64,000 nucleotides of DNA from a virus. Made by a program: the position numbers and the translations under genes. Shown here piece after piece: positions 28,109 to 36,678 of this stretch (the first letter of the stretch is position 1; each line of letters begins with the position of its first letter). Where the stretch lies: the IMG/VR virus record IMGVR_UViG_3300030685_000017, positions 1 through 64,000 of that record. The stretch is one strand, 5' to 3'. Under the pieces are notes generated by a model, which was not told where the DNA came from, did not search any database, and saw only the letters and a program-made list of their open reading frames with translations.

Positions 28109-28488
28109 TTAAAAAGTATTTAGATAGTTATTATGCATTGGATCATGAAATATTGAATAGTGAAATAAAATTATTAAAAGAAAAAGAAATTAAAGAATTA
28201 ACAATACAAATTAATGATTTAAAAGAAGAAATAAGTCTTATTAAATTTCCTAATGGAAGATTAATATCAAAGTATGTATTTAAAGGAGCACTAAATTATT
28301 TTGTAACAGGCATTGTGTATAATTACAAAAATAAAAATTATATATTACCTACTGATAAGACAGATATAAAAAATAATTATACTTTTATAAGAGAAAATAA
28401 TATGATATATATTTCTTTAGAAGATGAATTTTTTGTTATTAAAAATGAAAATATAATTAGAACAGATAGTAGATGGAGAATAATCTAA
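28099..28488 (+). CDS. Small protein with N-terminal coiled coil
   Basis: A 129-residue protein: a charged helix (IKLLKEKEIKELTIQINDLK EE, residues about 24-45) followed by a beta-rich half with YFVTGIVYNYKNKNYIL and FFVIKNENIIRTDSRWRII. A related but interrupted copy lies at 39125-39493. It overlaps the methyltransferase by 10 bases. Function unknown. Confidence 0.6.
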   Translation: MGLIKKYLDSYYALDHEILNSEIKLLKEKEIKELTIQINDLKEEISLIKFPNGRLISKYVFKGALNYFVTGIVYNYKNKNYILPTDKTDIKNNYTFIRENNMIYISLEDEFFVIKNENIIRTDSRWRII

Positions 28489-28641
28489 AGAAAAGAGAAT
28501 AATACAATGATGATGATATTAAAAAAGAAGATGATTTTGTTAAATTAATGATAGGTTGAATGTATTGTATGATTTCATTAGGTATTACACTTATCGCTTT
28601 ATTAATATTATTTTGTAAAGTATTTTTAAAAAAGGAGAAAA

Positions 28642-28857
28642 ATGTGCGATTTTAGAAATCATAATTTAATAGAAATATATAGGAAAAATAGTTCAGAATT
28701 TAGTGAAGATATTATAGTTAGATGGTGTGTGGATTGTGGTGGAGTTGTAGTAGATGAAGAAATAGATGGAAGATTATATAATCATTATATGAAAATGAAA
28801 TTTTCTAAAATTACTTATGATTATTTAAAAGAGCATAAAGGAGAAAAAATTAAATGA
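28642..28857 (+). CDS. Small zinc-binding protein
   Basis: A 71-residue acidic protein with IIVRWCVDCGGVVVDEEIDG: a CxxC pair and His/Cys at the N-terminus (MCDFRNHN) could form a zinc site. Similar short CxxCG proteins are common in Firmicutes phages and mobile elements (the xxxRWCxxCGxxxxxE type). Ribosome binding site AAAGGAG. Confidence 0.65.
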   Translation: MCDFRNHNLIEIYRKNSSEFSEDIIVRWCVDCGGVVVDEEIDGRLYNHYMKMKFSKITYDYLKEHKGEKIK

Positions 28858-29354
28858 TAATATGGATGGCTTTAATTTTATTAATTATTACAGATATTGT
28901 TTTATTTATTCTTAATCGTTGGAGTTATAGTCAACTTGAAAATATAGATGATAATCAAAGAAATGCATATTATAAAATTATTCAGAGGATAGAAAATGTA
29001 CCTGTTATATCTATTTATTTATATCTTGCAATATTAGTAATATGTCTTTGTAGTTGTTTCGCTACTGTTTTATTTTCAAATTATAAATATTCATCATACA
29101 AAGAATGTAAAGAAATTAAAATTTGTAGTATGAATAATACGACAGATAATTATTATAAATTAGATAATGATAATAATAAATATTCTTATATGGAATTGTG
29201 TTCAGATGATAGTAAACAATTTAGTAAATTAGATGCACAGAATACAAAAATTATTAATAATAGTAAAGATAATAAAATAGTATTTTATAAAAGTACCGGA
29301 ATATTAAAAGATCCTTTACTTGGAATATGTTATGATAAAGATACTGAATATTAA
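28854..29354 (+). CDS. Two-pass membrane protein
   Basis: A 166-residue protein with hydrophobic helices at residues 2-20 (IWMALILLIITDIVLFIL) and 52-75 (IYLYLAILVICLCSCFATVLF), a short cytoplasmic loop between, and a polar Asn/Asp/Lys-rich C-terminus with several Cys. Starts on an ATGA overlap with the previous gene. Function unknown; perhaps a superinfection or membrane-interaction protein. Confidence 0.65.
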   Translation: MIIWMALILLIITDIVLFILNRWSYSQLENIDDNQRNAYYKIIQRIENVPVISIYLYLAILVICLCSCFATVLFSNYKYSSYKECKEIKICSMNNTTDNYYKLDNDNNKYSYMELCSDDSKQFSKLDAQNTKIINNSKDNKIVFYKSTGILKDPLLGICYDKDTEY

Positions 29355-29385
29355 TATAAAATATGTTTAAAGGGAGACAAATAAA

Positions 29386-29544
29386 ATGACGGCACAAGAT
29401 ATTTTTAATATTATAATTATAGTTACAATTATTTTTAGTATAGTATTATTTGTTATACATGATCGTAAAATGGATAAAAAAATTCAGGAATTAGAAAGAA
29501 TAAGAAAACATTATACAAATGGATTGGGAAGATTTGATAATTAA
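29386..29544 (+). CDS. 52-residue membrane-anchored protein
   Basis: MTAQDIFNIIIIVTIIFSIV starts a 52-residue peptide with one membrane helix followed by a charged helix (DKKIQELERIRKHY). Ribosome binding site AGGGAG. Function unknown. Confidence 0.6.
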   Translation: MTAQDIFNIIIIVTIIFSIVLFVIHDRKMDKKIQELERIRKHYTNGLGRFDN

Positions 29545-29558
29545 GGGAGATAAATAAT

Positions 29559-29717
29559 ATGACAATAAATGAAGAAGTGAAAGAATTAATACATAATAAA
29601 TTTTCAGAAATAGATGATAAATTAGTAGATATAATTAATGATATTGGGAATTTTGATTTAACCAAAAGAAAAGAAATAATGAATAGATTAGAAGAAATAA
29701 GAAAGTGGGTATATTAA
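29559..29717 (+). CDS. 52-residue acidic helical protein
   Basis: MTINEEVKELIHNKFSEIDD and a second helix ending in RKWVY. The start follows AGGGAGA with an A-rich spacer. Two predicted helices and no Cys. Function unknown. Confidence 0.5.
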   Translation: MTINEEVKELIHNKFSEIDDKLVDIINDIGNFDLTKRKEIMNRLEEIRKWVY

Positions 29718-29718
29718 A

Positions 29719-29889
29719 ATGACATTTAAAGAAGCTTATATGCAGTGTAAAACATTTGAGAATTTAGATAGAATGGTAAAACGAGATACCAAATTTGCAA
29801 TGGTACTCAATCCGGATAGACTTAGAGTAATTGAAAAAGCAATGAGTGAAACTATTAATGAAAAGGGATGGGAAGAATATGTCAAGTAA
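29719..29889 (+). CDS. 56-residue phage protein
   Basis: MTFKEAYMQCKTFENLDRMV and a C-terminal RVIEKAMSETINEKGWEEYV. It starts two bases after the preceding stop. The MTFKEAY..CKT..EL pattern is familiar from small Firmicutes phage proteins. Function unknown. Confidence 0.55.
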   Translation: MTFKEAYMQCKTFENLDRMVKRDTKFAMVLNPDRLRVIEKAMSETINEKGWEEYVK

Positions 29890-29894
29890 AGTGA

Positions 29895-29923
29895 TTGAAA
29901 AATAATTAAATATATGGTATAAT
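29895..29923 (+). promoter_or_regulatory. Sigma-A promoter with extended -10
   Basis: TTGAAA, a 17-base spacer ending in TGG, and a perfect TATAAT, located before the broken methylase gene. Confidence 0.8.
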
Positions 29924-29951
29924 TAGATAAAAGGAGAAAGCTATAAAATAT

Positions 29952-30717
29952 ATGGGAAGTAAAAGTAGAATTGCTAGATATATAGTACCAATAATTCAAA
30001 AATAAATTGATGATAATCATATTAATACTTATATAGAACCTTTTACTGGTGGTATGAATATTATTGATAAAATTCATTGTGAACAAAGAATAGCAATAGA
30101 TAATAATAAATATTTGATTGCGTTATTTAGACATTTACAATGTGATGGTAAATTATTAGATAGTGTAATATGATGATATACGAAGTACTTATAAAAATAT
30201 AGATTGTAAATATGAAGATTGGTTAATAGATAATATTGGATTTCTAGCTAATTATAATGAAAAATTTTTTGATGGTGGTTATGCTAAAAATGGTATAGAA
30301 AAAATAAAAATGAAAGATGGTATTGTTAAAGAAAGATATAGAGATTATTATCAAGAAGCAAAAAATAATATAGAAGAACAAAGTAAATTAATTAAAGACA
30401 TTATATTAGGTATAGATGATTATAGAGAATGTGTTGCTAATATGGAATATAACTGCGTTATATATTGTGATCCACCTTATGCTAATACAAAGGAATATAA
30501 TAATGCAAAAGGATTTAACTATGACGAATTTTGGGATTTAATGAGAATATGGTCTAAAAATAATATTGTATTAATTAGTGAAGAACATGTACCAAAAGAT
30601 TTTAAATGTATATGGGAAAAAGAAACAAGTAGAAGTATTAAAGCTGGTGATAAAAGTACATCAGTAGAAAAATTATGGAGATACCATTTGGACAATGGAT
30701 CAAAGAAAGAAGATTAA
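29952..30717 (+). pseudogene. Dam-like DNA adenine methylase, interrupted twice
   Basis: The reading starts MGSKSRIARYIVPIIQK and has a Dam-like EPFTGGMNI motif I, but a TAA interrupts at 30003-30005 and a +1 frame change is needed at about 30171, where ATA TGA TGA meets the frame of DDIRSTYKNIDC. From 30172 the frame is open and carries IYCDPPYANTKEYN (the DPPY motif) to 30717. The open segment from 30310 alone would lack the SAM site. With both lesions the protein is inactive unless it is recoded. Confidence 0.75.
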
Positions 30718-30720
30718 ATT

Positions 30721-31218
30721 ATGATATTAAATGTAAATGGATTAACAAAAGAACAAATTTCTTTATTAGAAAGTCAATGTGATAAGTATAAAGCAGAGAA
30801 TGCTAAAACTAAATTTCAGATTGATTATACAAATGGATATGTGGCAACATCACCAACTTATACAAGTGGATTAACTTCAAATATTACAGATAAAACACAG
30901 ATCGATACACTTGGATTATTGGGATTATATCGTGATACAAAAGTAGATTTAGATAAAGTATTAACTAAAATAAAAATTCACGAACAATTAAGACGTTGGA
31001 GTTTACTGTGTAGTGATAAAATTGATTGGACTAATGGAGATCAATTAAAATTTTATATATGTAAAGTTTATCAGGGAGTAAATACTCATGTGGAAATAGT
31101 TTATTCACAAGTGAACGCCGGTAATCATATTTATTTTACTGATAAAGATGTTCTAGTGAGAGCAATACAATCTATTGGTGAACAAAATTTGTTTGATAAT
31201 TATTTTATTCAACTATGA
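30721..31218 (+). CDS. Hypothetical 165-residue phage protein
   Basis: Starts MILNVNGLTKEQISLLESQC and continues with ASP/THR-rich beta sequence (YVATSPTYTSGLTSN). The middle has a helix RRWSLLCSDKIDW and the C-terminal part IYFTDKDVLVRAIQSIGEQN. No membrane helix or signal. A nearly non-overlapping member of the early operon; function unknown. Confidence 0.6.
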   Translation: MILNVNGLTKEQISLLESQCDKYKAENAKTKFQIDYTNGYVATSPTYTSGLTSNITDKTQIDTLGLLGLYRDTKVDLDKVLTKIKIHEQLRRWSLLCSDKIDWTNGDQLKFYICKVYQGVNTHVEIVYSQVNAGNHIYFTDKDVLVRAIQSIGEQNLFDNYFIQL

Positions 31219-31454
31219 GAATACAAGATATTAAAATTGGAGAATGGTATAGACTTCAAAATACAAGTGGAGAATTTTGTAAATATTATGGATGGGTTAA
31301 AGTGTTGGAAATTTATAAAAAGAATGATTACAATAATCCTCTAAGAAATAAAAAGTCAGTAGTTAAATGTAAACATGTTATTAATAAACGAAATACCGCT
31401 GGATTTATTAGATACTTTAACCCAAAAGAATTAGTAGGTACTAAAGGAGAATAA
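31215..31454 (+). CDS. Small SH3-like protein
   Basis: A 79-residue protein beginning MRIQDIKIGEWYRLQNTSGE. The IKIGxWY..... K(V)LEIY pattern and the many basic residues resemble the short SH3-like phage proteins expanded in the right arm. Starts on an ATGA overlap. No tail motif of the F-x-T-F-K type. Confidence 0.55.
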   Translation: MRIQDIKIGEWYRLQNTSGEFCKYYGWVKVLEIYKKNDYNNPLRNKKSVVKCKHVINKRNTAGFIRYFNPKELVGTKGE

Positions 31455-31455
31455 A

Positions 31456-31824
31456 ATGGATATATATTATTTGAAAGTTAATACACAAAAAGAGTCAGGA
31501 AAAAATTTCTTGGCTCTTTACGGAATAACAGAAAAAGATTTATTTGATAGAAGATACAGGGTAGAACATAGTATATGTGTTACTGTATATGAAGATAGAC
31601 ATACGTTTTATATAACCGCCCCTTGGGGATACGGTGATAGACTAGTTTCCAGAATTATGGAAAATTCTAATGAAGATTTAAGTGAAGTATTATTTGGTTG
31701 GAATATTAATGAAACATATCATGTTAATGGACTTGGTAGTATGGAAGAAAGAGAAGATATAGATGGAAAAAAATGGCTTGAATGGACACAAATTAATATA
31801 GGAACGATTTATAATAAAGATTGA
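31456..31824 (+). CDS. Hypothetical protein, 122 residues
   Basis: A soluble alpha/beta protein with FYITAPWGYGDRLVSRIME and LFGWNINETYHVNGLGSME, no membrane segment. Preceded by AAAGGAG. Not recognised. Confidence 0.6.
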   Translation: MDIYYLKVNTQKESGKNFLALYGITEKDLFDRRYRVEHSICVTVYEDRHTFYITAPWGYGDRLVSRIMENSNEDLSEVLFGWNINETYHVNGLGSMEEREDIDGKKWLEWTQINIGTIYNKD

Positions 31825-31842
31825 ATATAAAAGGAGAAGTAA

Positions 31843-32058
31843 ATGATAAAAGCATATTCTCGTGGATGGGAAATATACTATGATGGAAATAATTGGAGAT
31901 ATACAGATACAAATAAAATTGATAATGATTTAAGATCATGTAAAAATTGTGGTAAATTTACAACAAAAGAAGGATATGATGCTTGTATAGGATATATTGA
32001 TGGAGCAAAATCTGCATGTTGTGGTCATGGAGTTAAAAAGAGTTATATAATTTATTAA
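31843..32058 (+). CDS. Small cysteine-rich protein
   Basis: A 71-residue protein with SCKNCGKFTTKEGYDACIG and ACCGHGVKKSYI: CxxC, then C and CCGHG, a zinc-binding pattern. MIKAYSRGWEIYYDGNNWRY at the start is typical of phage proteins of this size. Function unknown. Confidence 0.65.
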   Translation: MIKAYSRGWEIYYDGNNWRYTDTNKIDNDLRSCKNCGKFTTKEGYDACIGYIDGAKSACCGHGVKKSYIIY

Positions 32059-32090
32059 AAAAATTTTGAATTAAAAGGAGAAATAAATAA

Positions 32091-32375
32091 ATGAAAACGA
32101 TTTTATATATTTATTTAGGGATTAGCATATTAACATTTATTATGTGTACTTTAGAAGATATAAGTGCAATCCACAGAGCTAAGAGTATTCTAATTAAAAG
32201 GGGTAAATCAGATATTGCTGGAGTAATTCAAACATTTATTAAATTAACGATTATGAGTTTTATTCCGATATTAAACTTAATATTATTAATTACTTTAGTA
32301 TTTGCAGGAGATAAAATAGATAATGAAATTGATAAAATGATTAATGAAGCAAATAAAAATATGGGAGAGGAATAA
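32091..32375 (+). CDS. Small membrane protein with two helices
   Basis: A 94-residue protein: ILYIYLGISILTFIMCTLED is a first membrane helix, and IMSFIPILNLILLITLVFAG a second near the C-terminus. A short basic loop between. Preceded by AAAGGAG. Function unknown. Confidence 0.65.
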   Translation: MKTILYIYLGISILTFIMCTLEDISAIHRAKSILIKRGKSDIAGVIQTFIKLTIMSFIPILNLILLITLVFAGDKIDNEIDKMINEANKNMGEE

Positions 32376-32594
32376 ATGAAAGAAATTAATAAAGCGGAAG
32401 AATTAAAAATTTTGGTATATGATATTGCAAATCAGTTAGAAAATGCAAGACTAAAAATATATCAAACAGAAAAATGTTCATGGGAAGAATTGGGTCAAGA
32501 AATAGATGATAAATTATTTAGTCTTCAAAGTCAGATTAGAAATATATCAGAAGAAATAGGATGGATGGATTTTAAAGTAGATAATATAAATTAA
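32376..32594 (+). CDS. Small coiled-coil protein
   Basis: A 72-residue acidic helical protein (MKEINKAEELKILVYDIANQ) whose heptad-like leucine spacing suggests a coiled coil. Starts directly at the previous stop after GGGAGAGGA. Function unknown. Confidence 0.55.
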   Translation: MKEINKAEELKILVYDIANQLENARLKIYQTEKCSWEELGQEIDDKLFSLQSQIRNISEEIGWMDFKVDNIN

Positions 32595-32604
32595 AGGAGA
32601 GAAA

Positions 32605-32904
32605 ATGAATCATAAAAATAGATATTGGGAAATTGGTCAAAAGGAAGATGGAACATTAGTAGGTAAATTATATTTAATAGATAATAATAGTAAAAGATTA
32701 TTATTGAATTTTTGGCAAGATAAAGAAAATAGATCATATTATTATTATGAATCAAAAGAATTTAATTGTGAAGAATTTATTACAGTAAATTCATTAAGAG
32801 AAGCTAAAGAGAAATTTGAAGAGTATGTTATGTTGTGGATAGCTCTTGAAATAGATCATTGGGAAATAATGAAAGAACAATTTAATGAAGAGGAAACGGA
32901 ATAA
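32605..32904 (+). CDS. Hypothetical protein, 99 residues
   Basis: MNHKNRYWEIGQKEDGTLVG begins a beta hairpin; then a helix EFITVNSLREAKEKFEEYVM with many Glu/Lys. Preceded by AAAGGAG. Function unknown. Confidence 0.55.
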   Translation: MNHKNRYWEIGQKEDGTLVGKLYLIDNNSKRLLLNFWQDKENRSYYYYESKEFNCEEFITVNSLREAKEKFEEYVMLWIALEIDHWEIMKEQFNEEETE

Positions 32905-32909
32905 ATCAA

Positions 32910-33098
32910 ATGAATAATAAAATATTTGCTGTAGATATGGATTTAGAACAATTATTAAATAGCATTGGAATAAAAATAAAATATTTTAATATATTTAAAA
33001 AATCAACATATAAAATTTTAAAAGAAATATCTAAAAAATGGAAATATTTAGATAAAGATATTAAAGACGAAATTACAAAATTAATAATGGAAGATTGA
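32910..33098 (+). CDS. Hypothetical 62-residue basic protein
   Basis: MNNKIFAVDMDLEQLLNSIG then a lysine-rich helix (KKSTYKILKEISKKWKYLDK) and a C-terminal EITKLIMED. Preceded by GAGGAAACGG. Function unknown. Confidence 0.5.
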   Translation: MNNKIFAVDMDLEQLLNSIGIKIKYFNIFKKSTYKILKEISKKWKYLDKDIKDEITKLIMED

Positions 33099-33117
33099 TA
33101 TTAATAAGGAAAAGATT

Positions 33118-33411
33118 ATGATCATAGAAAATATGGAAAAAGTTATTAGAGAATGCATTGAAAGATATGGCGAAGATAAAAAATCATGTATGGCTACGGA
33201 AGAATGCGCTGAACTAATACAGGCAATAAATAAAGTAAAACGAAAAATTAAAGAAAATAAAGAAGCAATAGATAATTTAATAGAAGAAATTAGTGACGTG
33301 GAAATAATGATAGAACAATTAAAAATTATGTATGGAATAGATGATGGAAAAATAAATCAAATGATGATGGAAAAGTTAGAGAGACAATTGGATAGAATGT
33401 TAAAAGAATGA
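33118..33411 (+). CDS. MazG-like NTP pyrophosphohydrolase
   Basis: A 97-residue helical protein with ATEECAELIQAI and LIEEISDVEIMIEQLKIMYG, the paired EExxE and ExxD motifs of the MazG/all-alpha NTP pyrophosphatase fold. These proteins hydrolyse nucleoside triphosphates or ppGpp analogues and are common in phages. It is the last gene of the operon, 48 bases before a strong terminator. Confidence 0.8.
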   Translation: MIIENMEKVIRECIERYGEDKKSCMATEECAELIQAINKVKRKIKENKEAIDNLIEEISDVEIMIEQLKIMYGIDDGKINQMMMEKLERQLDRMLKE

Positions 33412-33458
33412 TAAATGGATTTACAAATGGAATATAAATGGAATATAAATAGAATGAT

Positions 33459-33501
33459 AGACTTATCTTGGTTCGGTGACGAACTAGGGTAGGTCTTTTT
33501 T
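33459..33501 (+). terminator. Strong intrinsic terminator of the early operon
   Basis: A 17-bp stem (with G-U pairs) with a GUGA loop, followed by six U. The stem starts AGACTTATC and closes GGTAGGTCT. Confidence 0.92.
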
Positions 33502-34370
33502 AGGTGAGTAAAGGGAAGAATAAGGGTTAAATGGATCAAAATGGAACGATAGGTGGGTTAGTGGAGAAGTATGGGTTGAAGATAAATAAAAGAAAATAGG
33601 GGATGTGAACGTGGATATAAGTTAATAGAAAATGTGAGAGGGTGGAAAAATAGAGTCGATGTGCACGTATGACTGGTTATAGGCTTTGCCAATAAAAAAA
33701 TGACATTCCAGTTTTTTCTACCCCCTATATGTGACTACAAACAATAATAATTGTTTTTCGTCATAAGCTCAAGAATGGCGTATTTACGTTGTGGTAGTTT
33801 TATAGAATTTCATTTTTTCCTTTACAAAGGTTTTGTATATGTTACTATGAATGAGTACTAAAGGTTTTGTAGCAAAAAAGTTTTTACATTGCAAAACGCG
33901 ACACACTGTCTTGTGGTCATACCACGTACATCATATGTCGCTATCCACCCATATAAGACCGATAGTCACTCATGCCGTGGTCATACCACGGCGATCATCA
34001 GACCAGACAGGTGACAAGGTACAGCGTACCCACTCTATACCCATCAGAGCGTCGGCAACACCCTGACAAACAGCATAACTTATTATATTTGCCTACTGGC
34101 AATAGCGACTTGTCCGACAAGCGTACGTTGACCAGACCACCTACGATAAGCTAACCTACTCGCTCATACATCCGCACTCCTTGTAAGTGAAGTGTAACCA
34201 GTCCATGCTGTCGCATAAAGCACAGCAGACGACGGTTTTAATCATAGATGGGGTGACTATCACAGGTCACCTTATCACTCTGGATTGTTCGGCCAACTTG
34301 TAATAGCACAAGCGTTCGAGCATATCCGATTTTTAGTCTGGCATTGACCAGACGGAAAGACAGGTTTTAT
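33502..34370. other. GC-rich structured island, no supported gene
   Basis: Nearly 870 bases with no convincing gene: frames here lack a ribosome binding site. GC content rises from about 15-20% in the preceding operon to about 45% near 33900. Hairpins include GTGGTCATACCAC at 33913-33925, GCCGTGG/CCACGGC at 33974-33992, CTTGTC/GACAAG, GGTGAC/GTCACC near 34251-34272 and GTCTGG/CCAGAC at 34336-34353. It is either a structured RNA or an operator-rich control region; see the finding. Confidence 0.5.
33974..33992. promoter_or_regulatory. Palindrome GCCGTGG-TCATA-CCACGGC
   Basis: A perfect 7-bp inverted repeat; its core GTGGTCATACCAC also occurs at 33913-33925, 60 bases upstream. Could be paired operator sites or RNA hairpins. 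Confidence 0.6.
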
Positions 34371-35300
34371 ATGTCAAAATCTAAACAGTCCACACTTGCA
34401 CCCATTTCAAAACTTGTTGTACCTGTTTCTGTACCGCAGTCAGATAAGCCAATTTCTGCTGATGCACAGGACAAACTTGTTACACCTGTTACACCTGTTC
34501 CAAAAGACAAAACATCCGGACGTTTTAATGTGTCTCTTTTTCAATCTGCTTTTAAAGCTCACCAGTTCGAACAACTGGTTGATTATTCGCTGCTGACATC
34601 AAAGCATATCTCACTGTCAGCCGGTATTGAAAAGTCAATCGCTAACGGTAACAAAATACAAGAAGTCGAGTTACGTCAGCAGTTACACGATCTGGAGACG
34701 TCCGATCTGTATATTAAGATTGTCACGGAAGCCAATAAGGCATTTTTTGATACTCTATCATCGGTTGACATCGAATTGATCAATCTGTACAACGATCGTT
34801 TGAATGTAGGTTTCCACGAACTCTGGCAAGCGTCTTGTTATGCCAAACCCGTAAAGTCACTCATTAAGAAGTTGACTTCTCATATTGGCAGACTGACGGC
34901 GCAGTCCGAGTATTTCAACCCACGTTTTGTAGCACCAATTACAACCTTTTCTATTGGCGCTACTGCCATGAAGTCAGTCGATGAGGTGTTCTTTGCCCTT
35001 GCTGTTAAGGGTTTCACACCTAATGGTAAACTCTCATCATTGCCGGAAAAAGGGTTTATGAGACAGGTATCAAGGTATCTCACATTGACCATTGCGACTT
35101 CATCTGCCTTTATCGACCAAAAGTCGATGAACGATCCCGAGCCAATCACCATTCCGTCAGATTATAAGTACGGAAAGTCTCTTAAAATTGAAGAAAAAGA
35201 AATTCCTCTGACCGATGCACAGTCTACAGTTGTTCAAGACTCTGTGCCGACTCCGTCTCCGGAAGAAACAAAACCAGAAGAAACGACGGCAGTAGCTTAA
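34371..35300 (+). CDS. Hypothetical protein with raised GC content
   Basis: ATG at 34371 (MSKSKQSTLAPISKLVVPVS) follows AGACAGG; the 309-residue product uses GTC, CTG, CGT and GCC much more than neighbouring genes. It has Pro/Val-rich disordered ends and a central helical region (LQSAFKAHQFEQLVDYSLLT-like, TVSQ.. LTIATSSAFIDQ). No membrane segment. The gene sits after the GC-rich island and may come with it from another replicon. Function unknown. Confidence 0.6.
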   Translation: MSKSKQSTLAPISKLVVPVSVPQSDKPISADAQDKLVTPVTPVPKDKTSGRFNVSLFQSAFKAHQFEQLVDYSLLTSKHISLSAGIEKSIANGNKIQEVELRQQLHDLETSDLYIKIVTEANKAFFDTLSSVDIELINLYNDRLNVGFHELWQASCYAKPVKSLIKKLTSHIGRLTAQSEYFNPRFVAPITTFSIGATAMKSVDEVFFALAVKGFTPNGKLSSLPEKGFMRQVSRYLTLTIATSSAFIDQKSMNDPEPITIPSDYKYGKSLKIEEKEIPLTDAQSTVVQDSVPTPSPEETKPEETTAVA

Positions 35301-35321
35301 TATCTTATATTTTATGTCTTA

Positions 35322-35355
35322 GGGCGGATAACCATCAAAAGTTATCTGTCCTTTT
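35322..35355 (+). terminator. Terminator after the GC-rich gene
   Basis: GGATAAC and GTTATCTGTCC form a stem of about 7-10 bp with an 8-base loop (CATCAAAA), followed by TTTT. Confidence 0.6.
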
Positions 35356-35480
35356 GCGTGAACTTTTTCATTGAGGTTTTTCATACCGCATCTCTTAAGT
35401 AAAAACCTACAACTTTTTGTTTTAACAATACGTTTATGCCATTTCAACGTGTTCTCTTTGAGCACCAGAATAGGAGGATT

Positions 35481-35654
35481 ATGATTCAAAATTCAAAGGG
35501 TAGAGAATGTTTGACTCTTGCTTTATGTGAGAGCAGACACGCATATCCAGAATGGATAACAGGCTCGATATTTCCAGAAAAGATACTCGATCCTACAGAC
35601 ATTTCAGAAAAGGATGAATTTTATCCCCTATTACACGAAGGGGGATATATGTAA
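35481..35654 (+). CDS. Hypothetical protein, 57 residues
   Basis: I choose ATG 35481 (MIQNSKGRECLTLALCESRH), close behind AGGAGG, over a longer frame from 35436 without such a site. The 57-residue product has an SRHAYPEWITGSIFPEKILD segment. Not recognised. Its stop overlaps the ribosome binding site of the next gene. Confidence 0.5.
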   Translation: MIQNSKGRECLTLALCESRHAYPEWITGSIFPEKILDPTDISEKDEFYPLLHEGGYM

Positions 35655-36109
35655 TGAAAATTGAAGAAAAGACCGAAAATGGTCTGGTAACATCTACTGT
35701 TTACACGGGCACAGCTACAGAAATCCGTGAATTGTATGAAATGATTGAAGCTGAAATTATGAATCATCATTCATATTTACGCATGTATTTGAGACACGCA
35801 CCTAAATTTTTTCAGAAAAAATTATATTGGCTATCAATTGATTCCGGTTCAATTCATATCGGAACAAGAGGTATAGATTTTACTAGTAAATTAGTACTTA
35901 ACACGAAACATGGTCATGTCTATGAATACATGCATTTTGTATTTCCTGATTCATTTTTACTTCTTAGACGTAGCAACGAGTATGAATATCGTATTGTTGA
36001 TAATGCGATACAGTTCAGACGTTTACACACGTCATTTCCATTCATAGTAGATACTTTATTTATGGAACGGTTGTTAAAAATAGACAGCGTGAAAGTGAGA
36101 TTAATATGA
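35654..36109 (+). CDS. Hypothetical protein, 151 residues
   Basis: A helical and then beta-rich protein (MKIEEKTENGLVTSTVYTGT) with aromatic-rich YWLSIDSGSIHIGTRGIDF. ATG starts inside a GGGGGATATATGTA context and overlaps the preceding stop. It shares codon use with the next gene. Function unknown. Confidence 0.55.
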   Translation: MKIEEKTENGLVTSTVYTGTATEIRELYEMIEAEIMNHHSYLRMYLRHAPKFFQKKLYWLSIDSGSIHIGTRGIDFTSKLVLNTKHGHVYEYMHFVFPDSFLLLRRSNEYEYRIVDNAIQFRRLHTSFPFIVDTLFMERLLKIDSVKVRLI

Positions 36110-36597
36110 GTATGCGTAAATATAACGTTTGTAAAGCTTTCGGCTTTATCATTGAGGATTTTAAAATTCCTTATGGGAGTATTTTTGGACGTGATAACTA
36201 TGGTCTGTACGTTTTCACACGTCCGTCTTATATAAATAAACAGGGTGAACTTCCTGTTTACCGTTTATATCCGTCAGAAGGATGGCAGTGTAATATTGAG
36301 TCCACTCCTACTACATGGCACATTATTGACCATTATCAGACTTTGTGCCTGTCTATGCGTAGTGGTTTTCGTGATCCACGCACAACACTTGCTAAAAAAA
36401 TGTTACAGGCTGATCAACAAATTCATCAGATCGCCATGTGTTGTAAGCGTAAAGAACCACAGAAATATAACACACGTGGTCAATTCGGCTATATGGTGAA
36501 CCCTTTTATAGGGATAGAAAGCGATAAACCGTCACAGATTGATTTGTTTTTAATGGCACATAAGAAAGTACCTAACAACTTAAAACGCGAGAAATAA
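36106..36597 (+). CDS. Hypothetical protein, 163 residues
   Basis: Starts MSMRKYNVCKAFGFIIEDFK and overlaps the upstream gene by four bases, so translation is coupled. The composition is mixed with Tyr and Pro in YGLYVFTRPSYINKQGELPV and a helical C-terminus (MLQADQQIHQIAMCCKRKEP). Not recognised; possibly related in role to the upstream partner. Confidence 0.5.
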   Translation: MSMRKYNVCKAFGFIIEDFKIPYGSIFGRDNYGLYVFTRPSYINKQGELPVYRLYPSEGWQCNIESTPTTWHIIDHYQTLCLSMRSGFRDPRTTLAKKMLQADQQIHQIAMCCKRKEPQKYNTRGQFGYMVNPFIGIESDKPSQIDLFLMAHKKVPNNLKREK

Positions 36598-36678
36598 GCC
36601 AATTAAACAGTAAATAATATACAAGAAACACAGCCTAAACACTGTGTTTTTTTGTGTGCAATGAAATGAGGTAAAATA

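Noticed and set aside
28560-28654. Membrane microprotein before the 28642 gene
   Set aside because: A frame MYCMISLGITLIALLILFC exists and overlaps the next start, but no ribosome binding site precedes it; an upstream extension needs both a TGA readthrough and a missing start.
33851-34154. Small frames in the GC-rich island as genes
   Set aside because: They lack ribosome binding sites, overlap each other and have the low-complexity basic composition expected from random frames in structured DNA.
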